Shown: positions 53,501-62,850, counted from the stretch's first letter. The stretch is DNA of 64,000 nt from Asterias rubens (GCF_902459465.1 NC_047068.1:12051195-12115194), one strand, 5' to 3'. Made by a program: numbers and translations. The notes: generated by a model not told the origin, from the letters alone.

Positions 53501-55201
53501 TTTCCTTTTACTCTGCGAACTAATACGATCGGCCATTTATGGGAGTCAAAAATTTGACTCCCATAAATGGCCGACCGTGTTAGTCGACGAGGTAAAAGGT
53601 TGTCGACCAACTCGACCGATCCAAGGCAATGTGTTCCTTTAACTCTTCCTGAGACGTCAGATAATTCATTATTTTGGAAGACTTGGTGAAATCGATCGAT
53701 AGCGAATAAAAAGGACTGAAGGACTGTTCAATTCAAAGTACATCAAAAATCTTTATTTAATCAAACCTGAACAAATTTGATGTCATCTTGGTAGTCTTCA
53801 ATAGGGTTTCCTTTATCGGTGATGAGTACCGAGCATCCTAACATGTGTAGCGCCCTCGCTAGGTGAATACCAAAGAATCCACCACCTCCAGTAATGAGAA
53901 CCTTTTGACCCCTGACTGATGGTACGTCCAAACTCCTGTGGAAATAAACACGATACCAAAGACTTTTGAAAAGAATAGTCTGTAAAGCGCCTAACGAACA
54001 CTCAAAAACCATTGAGAAAGTGTTTTTGAAGAAAAAGGACAAAAGCTTACCAGATCCCAGAGCGAATTCCCAGGTTTATATTTTGAACCTGTCGCATCGC
54101 TTTGCAAATCCTTTGTTTTTTAGTTGGACTAAACCATTCTGTGAAAGGGGTGTTACAAGGCAGTGCATGCGTGCTGTCCGCACATTGCCCGCCTAGCCGT
54201 TCACTCAAAATATTATGGCACGCATCTTTTCAAAAGGACTTGCCTAGGAGCTTTTCTCGGATCTAACATGATGCTCTTGAACACTTGTAACCGTCTGTTT
54301 CATAATACAATGTATTAGTGAATGCCTACCAGCAAATCTTTTTAGTGTTATCCGACCCTGTTAGTATAATCATGGTGTAATTAGTGTTAACACAGGCAGG
54401 TCCTCATGCAACTAATAGGTATAAATAAGATTGCGGTTGATTCAAACTGAGAATTGGTGGTCTGTCTGATTTGAAATACTAAGGGGCCATCTTGAAAAAA
54501 AAAAAGTAAATAGTAAGGCCCTCATCCTCCTCTTTTTTGAAAAATCCAGACGATCAACTGTTTTTTGTTTTTATTTGGCCTTATTCGCTATTTTCCAAAA
54601 GTCGGTCCTTTATCATCCCGTTCTATAATATCCCCATGTGATCAGGTTTTGACCAATCAGTCAGAAAATGGAAACTGTCCAAGGTATTCATTAATATTTG
54701 AAAAAAGTTTTTACATTGCATTTTTGTACTAAACTGCAAATGTCAAACAAAAATGCAAATCTTCAAAATTAGTACAATTAGCCCCGATTTACCATGTTTA
54801 CTTGGTCGAGTCATGGTCTAGTCTAATAATGGAGGTCACTGCTCAGTATACCATGCATGGACTGGGGATACTCCTAGAACTATTTTGGTTTCATCCGGCT
54901 ATCGTCTCCCGTAGGATAGGAGTAGACTGGGGAGGCACAAATGTTGTAGCAATTGTCTTAATTATAAGTTATAAAAAGGAAAAGTTTCCGTATGGCGCCA
55001 CCACTTTTTCATTCGATATGAAATAATATAGTATCTCATTTACCTCAATGAGATATCCCTTTTTGTAAAAATGAGTGAAAAAGTGGTGGCGCCATACGGA
55101 AAGTTATCCAAAACGAAAATCCTAAAAAAATATCCGTACCTAAGCACCTCCTCAACACGCTCTCTGTGTCTTTCAGGTCCAATCATCTTCTTTGCGGTCA
55201 T
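41551..55201 (-). CDS. SDR42E1: SDR family 42E dehydrogenase, eleven exons
   Basis: Coding exons in transcript order: 55201-55140, 53935-53767, 52786-52691, 51746-51686, 48791-48673, 47290-47215, 46719-46637, 46536-46405, 45025-44896, 44405-44332, 41769-41551; predicted 406 aa, all frames joining. It is an extended short-chain dehydrogenase/reductase related to 3-beta-hydroxysteroid dehydrogenases; the natural substrate of 42E members is not settled. Seen: NAD(P)-binding ITGGGGFFG (35-43), GDIRDRE, FHIASFGMSG, VYTSTINVV with the catalytic Ser/Thr near 143-144, catalytic YSRTK (Tyr174, Lys178), SIRPPGIYGAGEQRH, NWVHVDNLVNGHLLAAE, GLGYQFP, and a C-terminal membrane helix (about 387-406), as in SDR42E1. 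The N-terminus is some 20 residues longer than the vertebrate form. Introns are crowded with miniature elements. Confidence 0.95.
41884..42205. mobile_element. Family A element, internal deletion
   Basis: TTAA borders at 41884 and 42202, left end AAAGACACTGGCCGCG diverged, interior GAGCAATGGAGAGCTG present, right half shortened. Confidence 0.6.
42280..42462. mobile_element. Family B element, internally deleted
   Basis: TTAA borders with both ends (AAGCCATTATACACTTTCGG and CCGAAAGTGTATAATGGCTT) intact, but only 183 bp long because the left interior is missing. Confidence 0.8.
42580..42910 (+). mobile_element. Family G element, body only
   Basis: ATGATTTCTTTCAACACAAC, CACCCCTCCAGCTATGAAAT, AACAACTCCTTATAAGG and CACTTTTTACTGGTCAT blocks recur at 43.81-44.12 kb and inverted at 57.19-57.50 kb. 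No coding capacity. Confidence 0.7.
43600..44125 (+). mobile_element. Family G element with terminal hairpin
   Basis: A hairpin at 43604-43735 (GTTTTCAACTAGTGG ... CCACTAGTTGAAAAC with an inner GCCTGG/CCAGGC stem around ACCGAGCCGAAGTCGAGG) is joined to the same body as 42.58 kb. The inverted copy at 57.17-57.73 kb has the same order, so hairpin plus body is the unit. Confidence 0.7.
45109..45455. mobile_element. Family A miniature element
   Basis: TTAA borders, ends AAAGACATTGGACACTATTG and AGTGTCCACTGCCTTT; part of the middle deleted. Confidence 0.8.
45568..45944. mobile_element. Family B miniature element, full length
   Basis: TTAA borders, ends AAGCCATTGGACCCTTTCGG and CCGAAAGGGTCCAATGGCTT match each other, including shared deviations from the family, which argues for a young or self-templated pair of ends. 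The centre has the palindrome TTCTCGTTAACGAGAA. Confidence 0.85.
47915..48259. mobile_element. Family A miniature element, joined to family B
   Basis: Starts TTAAAGGCACTGGACACTATTG and ends AGTACCTTTAA. Its final TTAA (48256-48259) is also the first TTAA of the next element. Confidence 0.8.
48256..48606. mobile_element. Family B miniature element
   Basis: Starts TTAAAGCCATTGGACACTTTCGG-like sequence and ends ACCGAAAGTGTATTATGGCTTTAG. It lies 67 bp from SDR42E exon 5. Confidence 0.8.
48950..49080 (-). pseudogene. Retroelement relic with a frameshift
   Basis: Minus-strand frames read VPLVVGALSTTPKALKKRL and, after a single-base shift, SLDQIGITVRVDQLQKAALLGT-like sequence. This pair is the C-terminal segment common in retroelement reverse-transcriptase ORFs of marine invertebrates. 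It lies in an SDR42E intron. Confidence 0.6.
50100..50195. repeat. (GATA)n microsatellite
   Basis: Two blocks of GATA units (50104-50118 and 50167-50195) separated by a short unique piece. Confidence 0.85.
50425..50575. promoter_or_regulatory. GC-rich island with a TCTCGCGAGA motif inside an SDR42E intron
   Basis: A GC-rich, CpG-containing patch in an otherwise AT-rich intron. It carries the palindrome TCTCGCGAGA (50478-50487), the CpG-promoter motif bound by BANP. It could be an internal promoter or the 5' end of a LINE-like element, since a pentameric LINE-type tail follows at 50.86-50.98 kb. Function is an inference. Confidence 0.4.
50860..50985 (+). mobile_element. LINE-type 3' tail with (TATTG)n
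   Basis: A T-rich untranslated-like segment ends in five TATTG units. No reverse transcriptase is left. Confidence 0.45.
51175..51245 (+). mobile_element. tRNA-derived SINE (type 4), 3' half of head
   Basis: GTTAATCCGGAGGTCGTTGG and B box GGTTCGAATCCCACTC. The matching 5' half, with TAGCTCAGTTGGTAGAG, is seen in the copy at 62.76-62.85 kb. Confidence 0.6.
52445..52665. repeat. Imperfect direct duplication
   Basis: AAAGGGCACCACAGCAAAAC and CAAGGGGCACCACAGCAAAA begin two ~95-bp copies, each followed by an AAGGCAATT word. A looser relative is near 49495-49530. Confidence 0.55.
52838..53214. mobile_element. Family A miniature element
   Basis: Left end slightly eroded (CAGGTAGTGGACACTATCGG); right end CCAATAGTGTCCACTGCCTTTAA intact. 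It contains a perfect 21-bp-arm palindrome around 53008-53052 with a 3-base loop. Confidence 0.8.
53262..53695. mobile_element. Family D foldback split by a family C element
   Basis: The left part (GGATTAATCCTATCTTGAG, TAGGACGAGTAACTTGTCC) ends at the TTAA of a family C element at 53357; the right part (CTCTTCCTGAGACG ... TTGGTGAAATCGATCG) resumes after 53642. The split proves that C inserted into D. Confidence 0.7.
53357..53642. mobile_element. Family C TTAA element, clean copy
   Basis: TTAA duplicated on both sides, inverted ends AGGAACACGTTGCCTTGGAT and ATCCAAGGCAATGTGTTCCT, central palindrome TTTATGGGAGTCAAA / TTTGACTCCCATAAA. 286 bp with the borders. TTAA specificity suggests a piggyBac-type source. 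Confidence 0.85.
54972..55110. mobile_element. Family E palindromic miniature element, copy 2
   Basis: Same arms and centre as 18028-18165 with only a few differences. It ends about 28 bases from the donor of SDR42E exon 1. Confidence 0.8.
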
Positions 55202-55611
55202 CTTGACTTCCAAAGAATGAATGTTATTGTCACAAATTAAATCCAATCTGAACGAATTACCAATTAGTTTGTGCACTCTATCCCGTGTGATTGTCTGCAG
55301 TGAAATGACGCCGGTAGAGAAAAACAGGTGGTGGACCTTGACATCAATTAGTAAATAGTGGTTTAGCGCCCTCTAGCAGCCGTTTTTCAATGTGATTGGT
55401 GGGGGCGGGGAGAGGCTTGGGGAGGAAGGGACGGATGGTGGGGGTCATGGTTTGGCTGTAACGTTTTTTACCAAGTCGCACACATCTACTCTCAATAACC
55501 CACTATAGATACTTCCCATACCAAATTAAAGAAAGGGACACTGTGATCTCACCAACACCTTGTGTTATCAGCAAATACTTCCAAGAGTCAATGTTATAAC
55601 AAGCACAAACA

Positions 55612-55882
55612 GTCACCGTGGTCAAGTGGTTAGACTGTAGGACTTGCAATCACAAGGTTGTGGGTTCGAATCCCCCAGCTAACCAATGACAAGAATAATT
55701 ATTGTCGTCTAGTTACTGAATCACAATTTCTTGATTTGTGCAACTCATAATCATAGACGTTAAACCAAAGTTTGTGAGAGAGATTGGTTGTTGCCAGCTT
55801 GGTGTTTATATCCCCCTGTGGGAGTTTGCCGAGTTCCCTTGATGGGAAGATCATCTAAACAAACAAACAAACAACAAACAAA
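55612..55882 (+). mobile_element. tRNA-derived SINE (type 3) with (AAAC)n tail
   Basis: Head GTGGTCAAGTGGTTAGAC, B box GTGGGTTCGAATCCCCC, a ~180-bp body and a tail of AAAC units. The anticodon arm does not pair, so it is not a functional tRNA. Confidence 0.75.
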
Positions 55883-56578
55883 TAAGAGGGTTTGGTTATG
55901 CACTTTCTCAAATAAACATTGCCTGGGTTAAACTAAGCTGGTTTGTTTGTGTAATTAATTAAGTTTTCTAATATTTGAAAAGTGACATAACTAATTATGT
56001 GCTTCTAGAATTTGTTCTGTCCCCTACTATTGTTTGGGCCATACTTTTATCAAGGCAAAAGGTGACTCAGGCGATTATGATATAATGGTACTGAAATAAT
56101 AACATTTTGTCAGCAAAAGCGTACCCCAAAATATGGCGAGACAAATTAAAATTTAAAAACAAAAACATTAAAGATCTGAAGAGCAATGATAAACGTACTG
56201 CTAGCAAGAGGAATGCATTGTGACCCGACATCGTCCCGACAAAGACAGGGTCAAATTTAATAAAGCCGGTATTAGCGCAAAATTTTGCTAAGCACAGAAT
56301 AGTATTGCTTAGCAGAAATTGACTACAAGCCCACAAATTACTTAAAATTGATTTGTTGTGGCCGGTGCCAGACTAAATATTTGCTTAGCAAAAGCTGACC
56401 ATGTACCTCATTTGATGTACCCGCAAAAGGGACAGACAAGAGACAGACAAGTGAAAATAATTGTTTTACACTCGGGATTATTTTACAAAATACAAATAAG
56501 TTTCTTTATTTAACCTCATAAAAGTAGCATGATTAGAGATTTATATTTGTACCATTTCCCCCTCAAAACAATATTAAC

Positions 56579-56968
56579 TTAAAGGAACACGTTGCCTCGG
56601 ATCGGTCGAGTTGGTCTTTGAAAAGCGTTTGTAACCGTTTGTTATAAAATGCATATGGGTAGAAAGATGTTTTAAAAGTAGAATACAATGATCCACACAC
56701 ATTTGCCTCGAAATCGCACGGTTTTCCTTTTACCTCATCGACTAACAAGATCAGCCATTTATGGGAGTCAAATGTTTGACTCCAATAAATGGCCGACCGT
56801 GTTAGTTTCGCATAGTAAAAGGAAAACCCACAACTTTGAGGCAAATTTGTGTGGATCATTGTAATCTACTTTTAAAACATCTTTCTAACCATATGCATTA
56901 TATAAAAAACAGCTACAAATGCTTTTTATAGACCAACTCGTTCCATCCGAGGCAAGGTGTTCCTTTAG
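56579..56968. mobile_element. Family C TTAA element, long copy
   Basis: Inverted ends AAAGGAACACGTTGCCTCGG and CCGAGGCAAGGTGTTCCTTT; central palindrome as in the other copies. Border TTAA on the left and TTAG on the right. Confidence 0.85.
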
Positions 56969-57169
56969 TGACATAAAACTTACTCTCTACTGTGACCGTT
57001 GTACTGGTTTGGTCACTTTTTGGTCATTGCCTCCTACTGTCAGACTGTCCTCAATCAAATCATGTTGCTATTAAGTTATGACTCATAACCAATCTAAAGA
57101 CTGGTCAAGTCTACTACGCACAAACAAAGTCTGTGCGCTTTAATTCGCACCATCTCCTTATAGCAACCT

Positions 57170-57735
57170 TTTAAATCATATTCATAAATACCTAAGACAG
57201 TTTATCTATTCTGATTGGTCGAGAGGGCATCACGAGGGGTTGTTTGAACGGATGATTTAACACCAGTAAAAAGTATTATAACATGGGCGTGACACACAAG
57301 CTTGCACCATCACACCCTGCGCTGTTAAGACAGTTTCTTGATCCCTATTGATCGAGAGCAACGGCTGAAACAGTTGTGCCACATCATGCGATACGCGCGA
57401 CGCTCACATCATCTCCTTATAAGGAGTTGTTTACCCGAGGGCTTTACCATTTCATAGCTGGAGGGGTGTTGTGTTGAAAGAAATCATTGAGCAATTATAA
57501 TTTTTGCATTTATTTTACCTTTTGACCAAGAAGTGTTGATGTTTTTTTACCGAAAAGGTATTTATGTATGGGAATCAAAGTGTGTTGAATCGGTTTTCAA
57601 CTAGTGGTTTTAACCCGCCGAGGCCTGGTTCTTGATAATTTATCTCGACTTCGTCTCGGTAAAACTATCAAGAACCAGGCCTCATTGGGATTAAACCACT
57701 AGTTGAAAACCTCTTTACCACACATTGATTTCCTT
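57170..57735 (-). mobile_element. Family G element with terminal hairpin, inverted
   Basis: The body (57190-57500) and hairpin (57595-57712) match 43.60-44.12 kb in opposite orientation. The hairpin stem includes GCCTGGTTCTTGATAA and TATCAAGAACCAGGC. Confidence 0.75.
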
Positions 57736-57910
57736 AATCAAAGAACAATGAGAGAGCCATAAATTACTTATTTGACAATGTATTTCAGGAAACAAATCTT
57801 AATATGGCACATGTACTTGATGAACGATGTTGAGCCTCTTATTAAAGAGACATTCTTCCCAACCAATCGGGTCCCTCCTCTGGAACAACTTCAGTCAACA
57901 AGGTTTCTCT

Positions 57911-58150
57911 TAAAGACACCTGACACTATTGATAATTGTCAAAGAACAGTCCTCTAACTTGGTGTATCTCAACATATGCATAAAATAACAAACCGGTAAA
58001 AATTTGAACTCAATTGGTTGTCTAAGTTGCAAGATAACTATGAAAAAAAAATGTAAAAAAATTGTCACACGAAGTTGTGTGCTTTCAGATGCTTGAATTC
58101 GTGACCTCAAATTCTAAACCCGAGGTCTCGGAATCAAATTTGTAGTTATC
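57911..58150. mobile_element. Family A element, right half missing
   Basis: TTAAAGACACCTGACACTATTG, then AACATATGCATAAAATAAC and the internal palindrome; it breaks off before the second terminal repeat. Confidence 0.7.
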
Positions 58151-58804
58151 AAGATAACACATTTACAAATACTCATCGATGTAGACTGGTCCCCTGTCTG
58201 ATGTAGACTGGTCCCCTGTCTTTATCTGCAAGGATAAAGACAGGTACCCGGCAGTACTTGCTTTTCAGATGGATACAATCATTTAATTGGTTAAAAAACG
58301 TGCAGTGACGTTAGCTTTCTACATCTGTGTTTTGATAGGTCCGAGGTGACATTCGGCAGCTGCACTTTCAATCGTCTGCGTATGAATGTAGGTAAAAGGT
58401 GAAGATGGACGGGGATTGACCTTCACTAGAGGCCACTCTCTGGCATTATTCACGAGCCTTGAAGTGTTACGTCAGATGTTCAGGCTATCATTGATGGAGT
58501 TTGTTGGTTTTCTTTAACTGTCTTCATTCAGCCTCTAGATGGCGCTCTATGCATTCTTTGACCTCAGTGATATGTAATTGTTGCTGAAAGTATAACAACA
58601 AAAAATCACAAAGTTAATTTCAAATAATTTTGGGTTGAACAAAGAAAAGAGTGGGACTTGCGACTACGTGCCAGCACTCTTCTGCGCTATCTACAATCCC
58701 AGCCATATCTAGTTGGGCCCCCCTGCCCACTTTCAATGTTGGTTCTGATTGGCAGTCTTCTTCTGAGTTACAGTCAACATTGAGTGGGGGATAGGGGGCG
58801 GGGA

Positions 58805-59032
58805 GACAATGTTTATTGTCAATGGGAAGTGGATAGGGAATGGTTTTTTATTAAGTTAGGAATGGGTGGCCCAAGCATTTTGGCGGGGATTGTCCGAGTG
58901 ATTTTTTTATTTTTATTTAGCAAATAATGCTTGAAAAAGATACAATAATGATTGTCAATGGGAATTGGACAGGGAATGGTTTTATAAAAACATTAGGAAT
59001 GGGTGGCCCAAGCATTTTCGCTGGGATTGTAG
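58805..59032. repeat. Direct duplication of about 80 bp
   Basis: TATTGTCAATGGGAAGTGGA... at 58813 and GATTGTCAATGGGAATTGGA... at 58950, both running to GGAATGGGTGGCCCAAGC and GGGATTGT. Separation about 140 bp. It adjoins the SINE at 59.04 kb. Confidence 0.65.
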
Positions 59033-59041
59033 CCTTTTGGT

Positions 59042-59405
59042 GGTGTCTTCCTATGGCCGAGTGGTTAAGAGCATCAAATTCAAGTTCTGGTGCAGTCACC
59101 GGAGTTTGGGTTCGAATCCCGGTCGTGACACTTGTGTCCTTGAGCAAAATACTTTACTATAATTGCTTTTCTTCACCCACGGGGTATGAATGGGTACCTG
59201 CGAGGGTAGGGGTTGATATTGTGTATGAAAAGCCACAAGCGCCTTACAGGCAGCTCAGGGCTGTATACTCCCAAAGGGAGTTGAGAAACATTAACGGGGT
59301 GTTATTGGCCCTATGACCGGGGTACTAATGTACAGCGCATTGATACGGTGTTTTTGAAATGCTCTATATAAGAATTTGTTATAATTATTATAATTATTAT
59401 TTTGT
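59042..59405 (+). mobile_element. tRNA-derived SINE (type 2), most complete copy
   Basis: Head ATGGCCGAGTGGTTAAGAGC (resembles tRNA-Leu/Ser), B box GGGTTCGAATCCCGGTC, then GACACTTGTGTCCTTGAGC, a ~250-bp body and an ATT-rich tail. Part of the body repeats the GCTCTATATAAGAATTTG 3' end typical of LINE partners. Confidence 0.75.
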
Positions 59406-59479
59406 CAATCTTTGTTCCAGGGCCAGTCAGAAACATATAACCTGTAACTGCCTTGTAGCCAGGGATCACACCCAAGTTT

Positions 59480-61549
59480 TTATACATGGGGATGCAGTTT
59501 TTTTTTTTTAGCACCAACAGTTCTGAGAGCACTACTCAGTCGCTTCAAGGATTTAAGCACTTTCTGTACAACACAAAACACAAAAACCACAGATTTACAT
59601 TAAACTTGCATGGTTTAAAGATAAAGATGGTAGAAAGCTTCCCTTCAAATATTACTGGCTGAGTTGCTGTAGTTTTTGAGAAACTAGTCAAATAATTTCA
59701 ACAAAAATAATGTTCATCTCAGTGAGACAAAAAATTACTTTAAGCATGTACAACAAACAGTTGAGCCAAAGTTTTCACAGGTGTGTTATTTTAAGCACAC
59801 GTTGGGATACACCAAGTGAGAATACTGATCTTTGACAATGGACCCTTCCAATGAAATATGCTAATTACATTCACGCATGCGTACAGACCCTGTTGGTTGG
59901 CAAACGCCATAGAGTTGTGCACTAAGCAGACGCGCGATCGCGTCTACGTCACGCACCCATTAGCTGTGTGCAATTTACATATTTCATGGGAAGGGTCTAT
60001 TACCAAAGGTGTCCAGTGCCTATAAGTCTCTCTTACCATTACTGATGTATCTCTATACCTCAATCGAACCACTCCTGTCTTTAAGGTGTTCTCGTTAAGA
60101 AGGATAACAAACGGCACTCCCATCTCATCAAATCTAAGCACAAGAAAGTTAGTATGTTGTTTACTGTTCTGCATATACAAATTCCAGATGCGACGGTTAA
60201 ATACAAGTATATATAAAACATAGTTTATGTGGGATGGTTCGTAAACAAAGCCATTGGTCCCGTGTTGTGTTGTGTAAACTATATTGCGTTATTTCTATGT
60301 AACAGGAATGTGACAGGCCTGTACAGTGAGCGCAAAGGCCCAAAGCCTTTTAGCACAAAGCCTTCTTACATACATTTATCTTTGGTTTTAAAATCCCTAC
60401 TCTGTGATCTGGTACGTTCTATAGTAAATTTTTGTTTTGGGGTGGGGTGGGATGAATTTCTGGGCAAAACAAAAAAGGAGAAATCACATCCCTTTATAAA
60501 GGTACAAACCTTGTTAGATGTTGACTGATAACGGGACTGACTTCACCGACTCGGTGACAAGAAATACTCTTTTTCCTCAATTCCCTGGCAAGATACTCAC
60601 AGAGCTGGCAATAAAACACAACAGAAATACCTAGTCATCAAGATAAATGGTTTCAATTAACCCGTGCTTAAAGAGCGGCTCACATTTAACTAAATCAAAC
60701 TCGTCCAGGCATTTTTTGTCCATGAAAAGAACAGCCAGGTATCACTTTGACTAAATGTCAAGCTCTGGTGTTTCTGTTCAGCAGAGCGTTGGTTCGAGTC
60801 CTGGTCATGACATTTGTGTCCCTGAGCACTTAACTATAATTGCTTCTTTTAAAGCCATTGGACACTTTCGGTACAGAAAACAAATTAAAAGCTCACAGAT
60901 TTACAGATAACTTACAGGGTTTACAGAAGGTAATGGTGAAAGACTTTTCTTGAAATATTTTTTTTCAATGAAATGCTTTACTTTTTGAGAAAACATTAAA
61001 ACAATATCAATTCTCGACATCGAGAATTACAAATTTATTTTAAACACATGTCATGACACGGCGAATCGTGCGTAAACAAAGGTGGGTTTTCCCGTTATTT
61101 TCTCCCGACTCCGATGACTGATTGAGTCTAAATTTTCACAGGTTTGTTATTTTATATACAAGTCGTGATACACAAAGTGTGGGCCCTGGACAATACTGTT
61201 TACTGAATGTCCAATGGCTTTAAACAAAATGTTGCAATGCATCTTGGGAATTAAAAAATAGTTGCGACTAGAGTCAAAGTCGCGACTACTTGAGGATTAG
61301 ATGAGTAGCAAATATCAATAGCAACCAAGGTTTACTGTAAGGGTGTGTGTGCAACTGTACATGATCCTACAGACTCCATTCATCATTCATGGACAAATAC
61401 TGCTTGGCAAAGGGGCAAGACAAAATAGACTTGACCAAGGCAATCAATGTATATCAGTCTGGGCATCTTACCTCTGTTAGCTCCTTGGTACCTCTGATGG
61501 GTAAAACTGCTGCCTTGACTGGAGCAAGTTTAACGTGTAGTCTCAAAAT
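59480..61549 (-). CDS. POLG2: DNA polymerase gamma accessory subunit, last four exons
   Basis: Coding exons in transcript order: 61549-61472, 60604-60510, 60133-60037, 59563-59480; 117 residues and a stop. POLG2 binds the mitochondrial replicase POLG and raises its processivity; it derives from a class II tRNA synthetase. Seen: the anticodon-binding-like domain with LRLHVKLAPVKAAVLPIRG, TKELTELCEYLARELRKKSI, FDEMGVPFVILLNENTLKTG and VVRLRYRDTSVM. The NENTLKTG...LRYRDT segment fits POLG2 better than glycyl- or prolyl-tRNA synthetases. The last exon (KVLKSLKRLSSALRTVG and a lysine run) is placed by splice signal and frame and is the least certain. The 5' exons were not found up to 64000. Confidence 0.85.
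59580..60025. mobile_element. Family A-like element carrying a nested foldback
   Basis: The body is degenerate but ends ACCAAAGGTGTCCAGTGCC. It is interrupted at 59839-59999 by a foldback with arms GGACCCTTCCAATGAAATAT and ATATTTCATGGGAAGGGTC. Confidence 0.6.
60755..60848 (+). mobile_element. SINE type 2 fragment
   Basis: GCAGAGCGTTGGTTCGAGTCC and TGACATTTGTGTCCCTGAGC match the B box and body of the copy at 59.04 kb. It is cut off by the family B element that follows. Confidence 0.55.
60849..61223. mobile_element. Family B miniature element, full length
   Basis: TTAA borders, ends AAGCCATTGGACACTTTCGG and TGAATGTCCAATGGCTT; central palindrome TTCTCGACATCGAGAA. Opposite orientation to the 45.57-kb copy. 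It lies in a POLG2 intron. Confidence 0.85.
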
Positions 61550-61609
61550 CTGAAATGAGAAGGAAAGCCAAACCAATCATACTGGAACTCTTTTATCTGA
61601 TTAATTCCT

Positions 61610-61870
61610 GGCCTAAAAAATTACGAATCTGTCAAATTTATGCTCAATTGGTCATCAAAGTTGCAAGAAAATACTGAAGATAAAAAACACCCTAGTTGCA
61701 CAAATTTGTGGCTACAGGCCTGAAGTCTTTCTCAGATTCAAATATTTTAGTGAGAAATTATCTCATTCTCAAAAACTAGTACTTTAGAGGGGGTCATTTC
61801 TTAGAATGTTTTATACTATCAACAACTCTCTGTTACCAAGTAAGTTTGCATGCTAAAATATATTTTGATT
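61610..61870. mobile_element. Family A element, partial, opposite orientation
   Basis: TGCTCAATTGGTCATCAAAG, AACACCCTAGTTGCAC and TTTTATACTATCAACAACTC blocks; both ends missing. Confidence 0.6.
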
Positions 61871-61883
61871 TTATTACTGAACA

Positions 61884-62263
61884 TGTCAGACACTATTGAT
61901 AATTACTCAAAATAATTGTTAGCATAAAAACATACTTGGTAATGAGCAATGGAGAGATGTTGATTGTAAGAAACATTGTGAGAAGCGGCTCCCTCTGAAG
62001 TAACGTAGTTTTTGAGAAAGAAGTCATTTCTCACTAAAATATTTGAATTGAGTTTGAGACCTCAGCTGAGGTCTCGAATTCAAGCATCTGAAAGCACACA
62101 ACTTCGTTTTACAAGAGTGTTTTTCCTTCCAATATTCTCTTGCAACTTTGACGACCAATTGCGTTCAAATTTTTACAGGGGTTGTTATTTTATGCATAGG
62201 TTGAGATACACCAAGTGAGAATACTGCTCTTTGACAATTACCAAAGGTGTCCAGTGCCTTTAA
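61884..62263. mobile_element. Family A miniature element
   Basis: Left end GTCAGACACTATTGATAATT eroded; right end AAAGGTGTCCAGTGCCTTTAA intact; internal palindrome GAGACCTCAGCTGAGGTCTC is perfect. Confidence 0.8.
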
Positions 62264-62361
62264 TGGTTAGGTATTTTTGGGAACAAGATTTCTATTTGAA
62301 GTAGCGATAAAAAAAACTCAAGTTGAATTGAGGTTGAGGTTTTCACAATTTTGTTGCCAGA

Positions 62362-62748
62362 TTAAAGACAGTGGACACTAATGGTAATTATCAAAGACCA
62401 GTCTTCTCACTTGGTGTATCTCATCATATGCATAAAATAACAAACCTGTGAAAATTTGAGCTCAATCGGTCGTCGCAGTTGCGAGATAGTAATGAAAGAA
62501 AAAAAAACACCCTTGTCACACGGAGTTGTGTGCTTTCAGATGCTTGATTTCGAGACCTCAAATTCTAAACTTGAGGTCTCGAAATCAAATTCGTTGAAAA
62601 TTACTTCTTTCTCAAAAACTACTCCACTTTAGAGGGAGCCGTTTCTCACAATGTTTTATACTGTCAACCTCTCTCTATACCGATACCAAGTAAGGTTTTA
62701 TGCTAATAATTATTTTGAGTAATTACCAATAGTGTCCACTGCCTTTAA
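62362..62748. mobile_element. Family A miniature element, full length
   Basis: TTAA borders, ends AAAGACAGTGGACACTAATG and AGTGTCCACTGCCTTT; internal palindrome near 62545-62590. Confidence 0.85.
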
Positions 62749-62754
62749 AAAAAA

Positions 62755-62850
62755 GGGTTTGGGTTTTGAAAAAAGAGAAGTCACTGGAGCGATACTTCCG
62801 GATTAACGTACCAGCACTCTACCAACTGAGCTACATTGCCCTAATTTTGG
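62755..62850 (-). mobile_element. tRNA-derived SINE (type 4), head
   Basis: The minus strand begins AGGGCAATGTAGCTCAGTTG with a clear A box, then GTGCTGGTACGTTAATCCGG. The B box is decayed. Confidence 0.6.

Larger units (their letters stand above)
55202..59479. other. Spacer between SDR42E and POLG2
   Basis: No exon recognised. It holds the SDR42E promoter side, SINEs, a family C, a family G and a family A element, and a direct duplication, listed separately. A G-rich patch (GGTGGGGGCGGGGAGAGGC) lies about 200 bp upstream of the SDR42E start. Confidence 0.5.

Noticed and set aside
55612-55690. tRNA gene
   Set aside because: A and B boxes are present, but the anticodon arm does not pair and the head is followed by a SINE body and an (AAAC)n tail.
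59042-59125. tRNA-Leu/Ser gene
   Set aside because: The 5' part resembles a class II tRNA but no cloverleaf closes, and related copies with the same body occur at 22.5, 27.2 and 60.8 kb.
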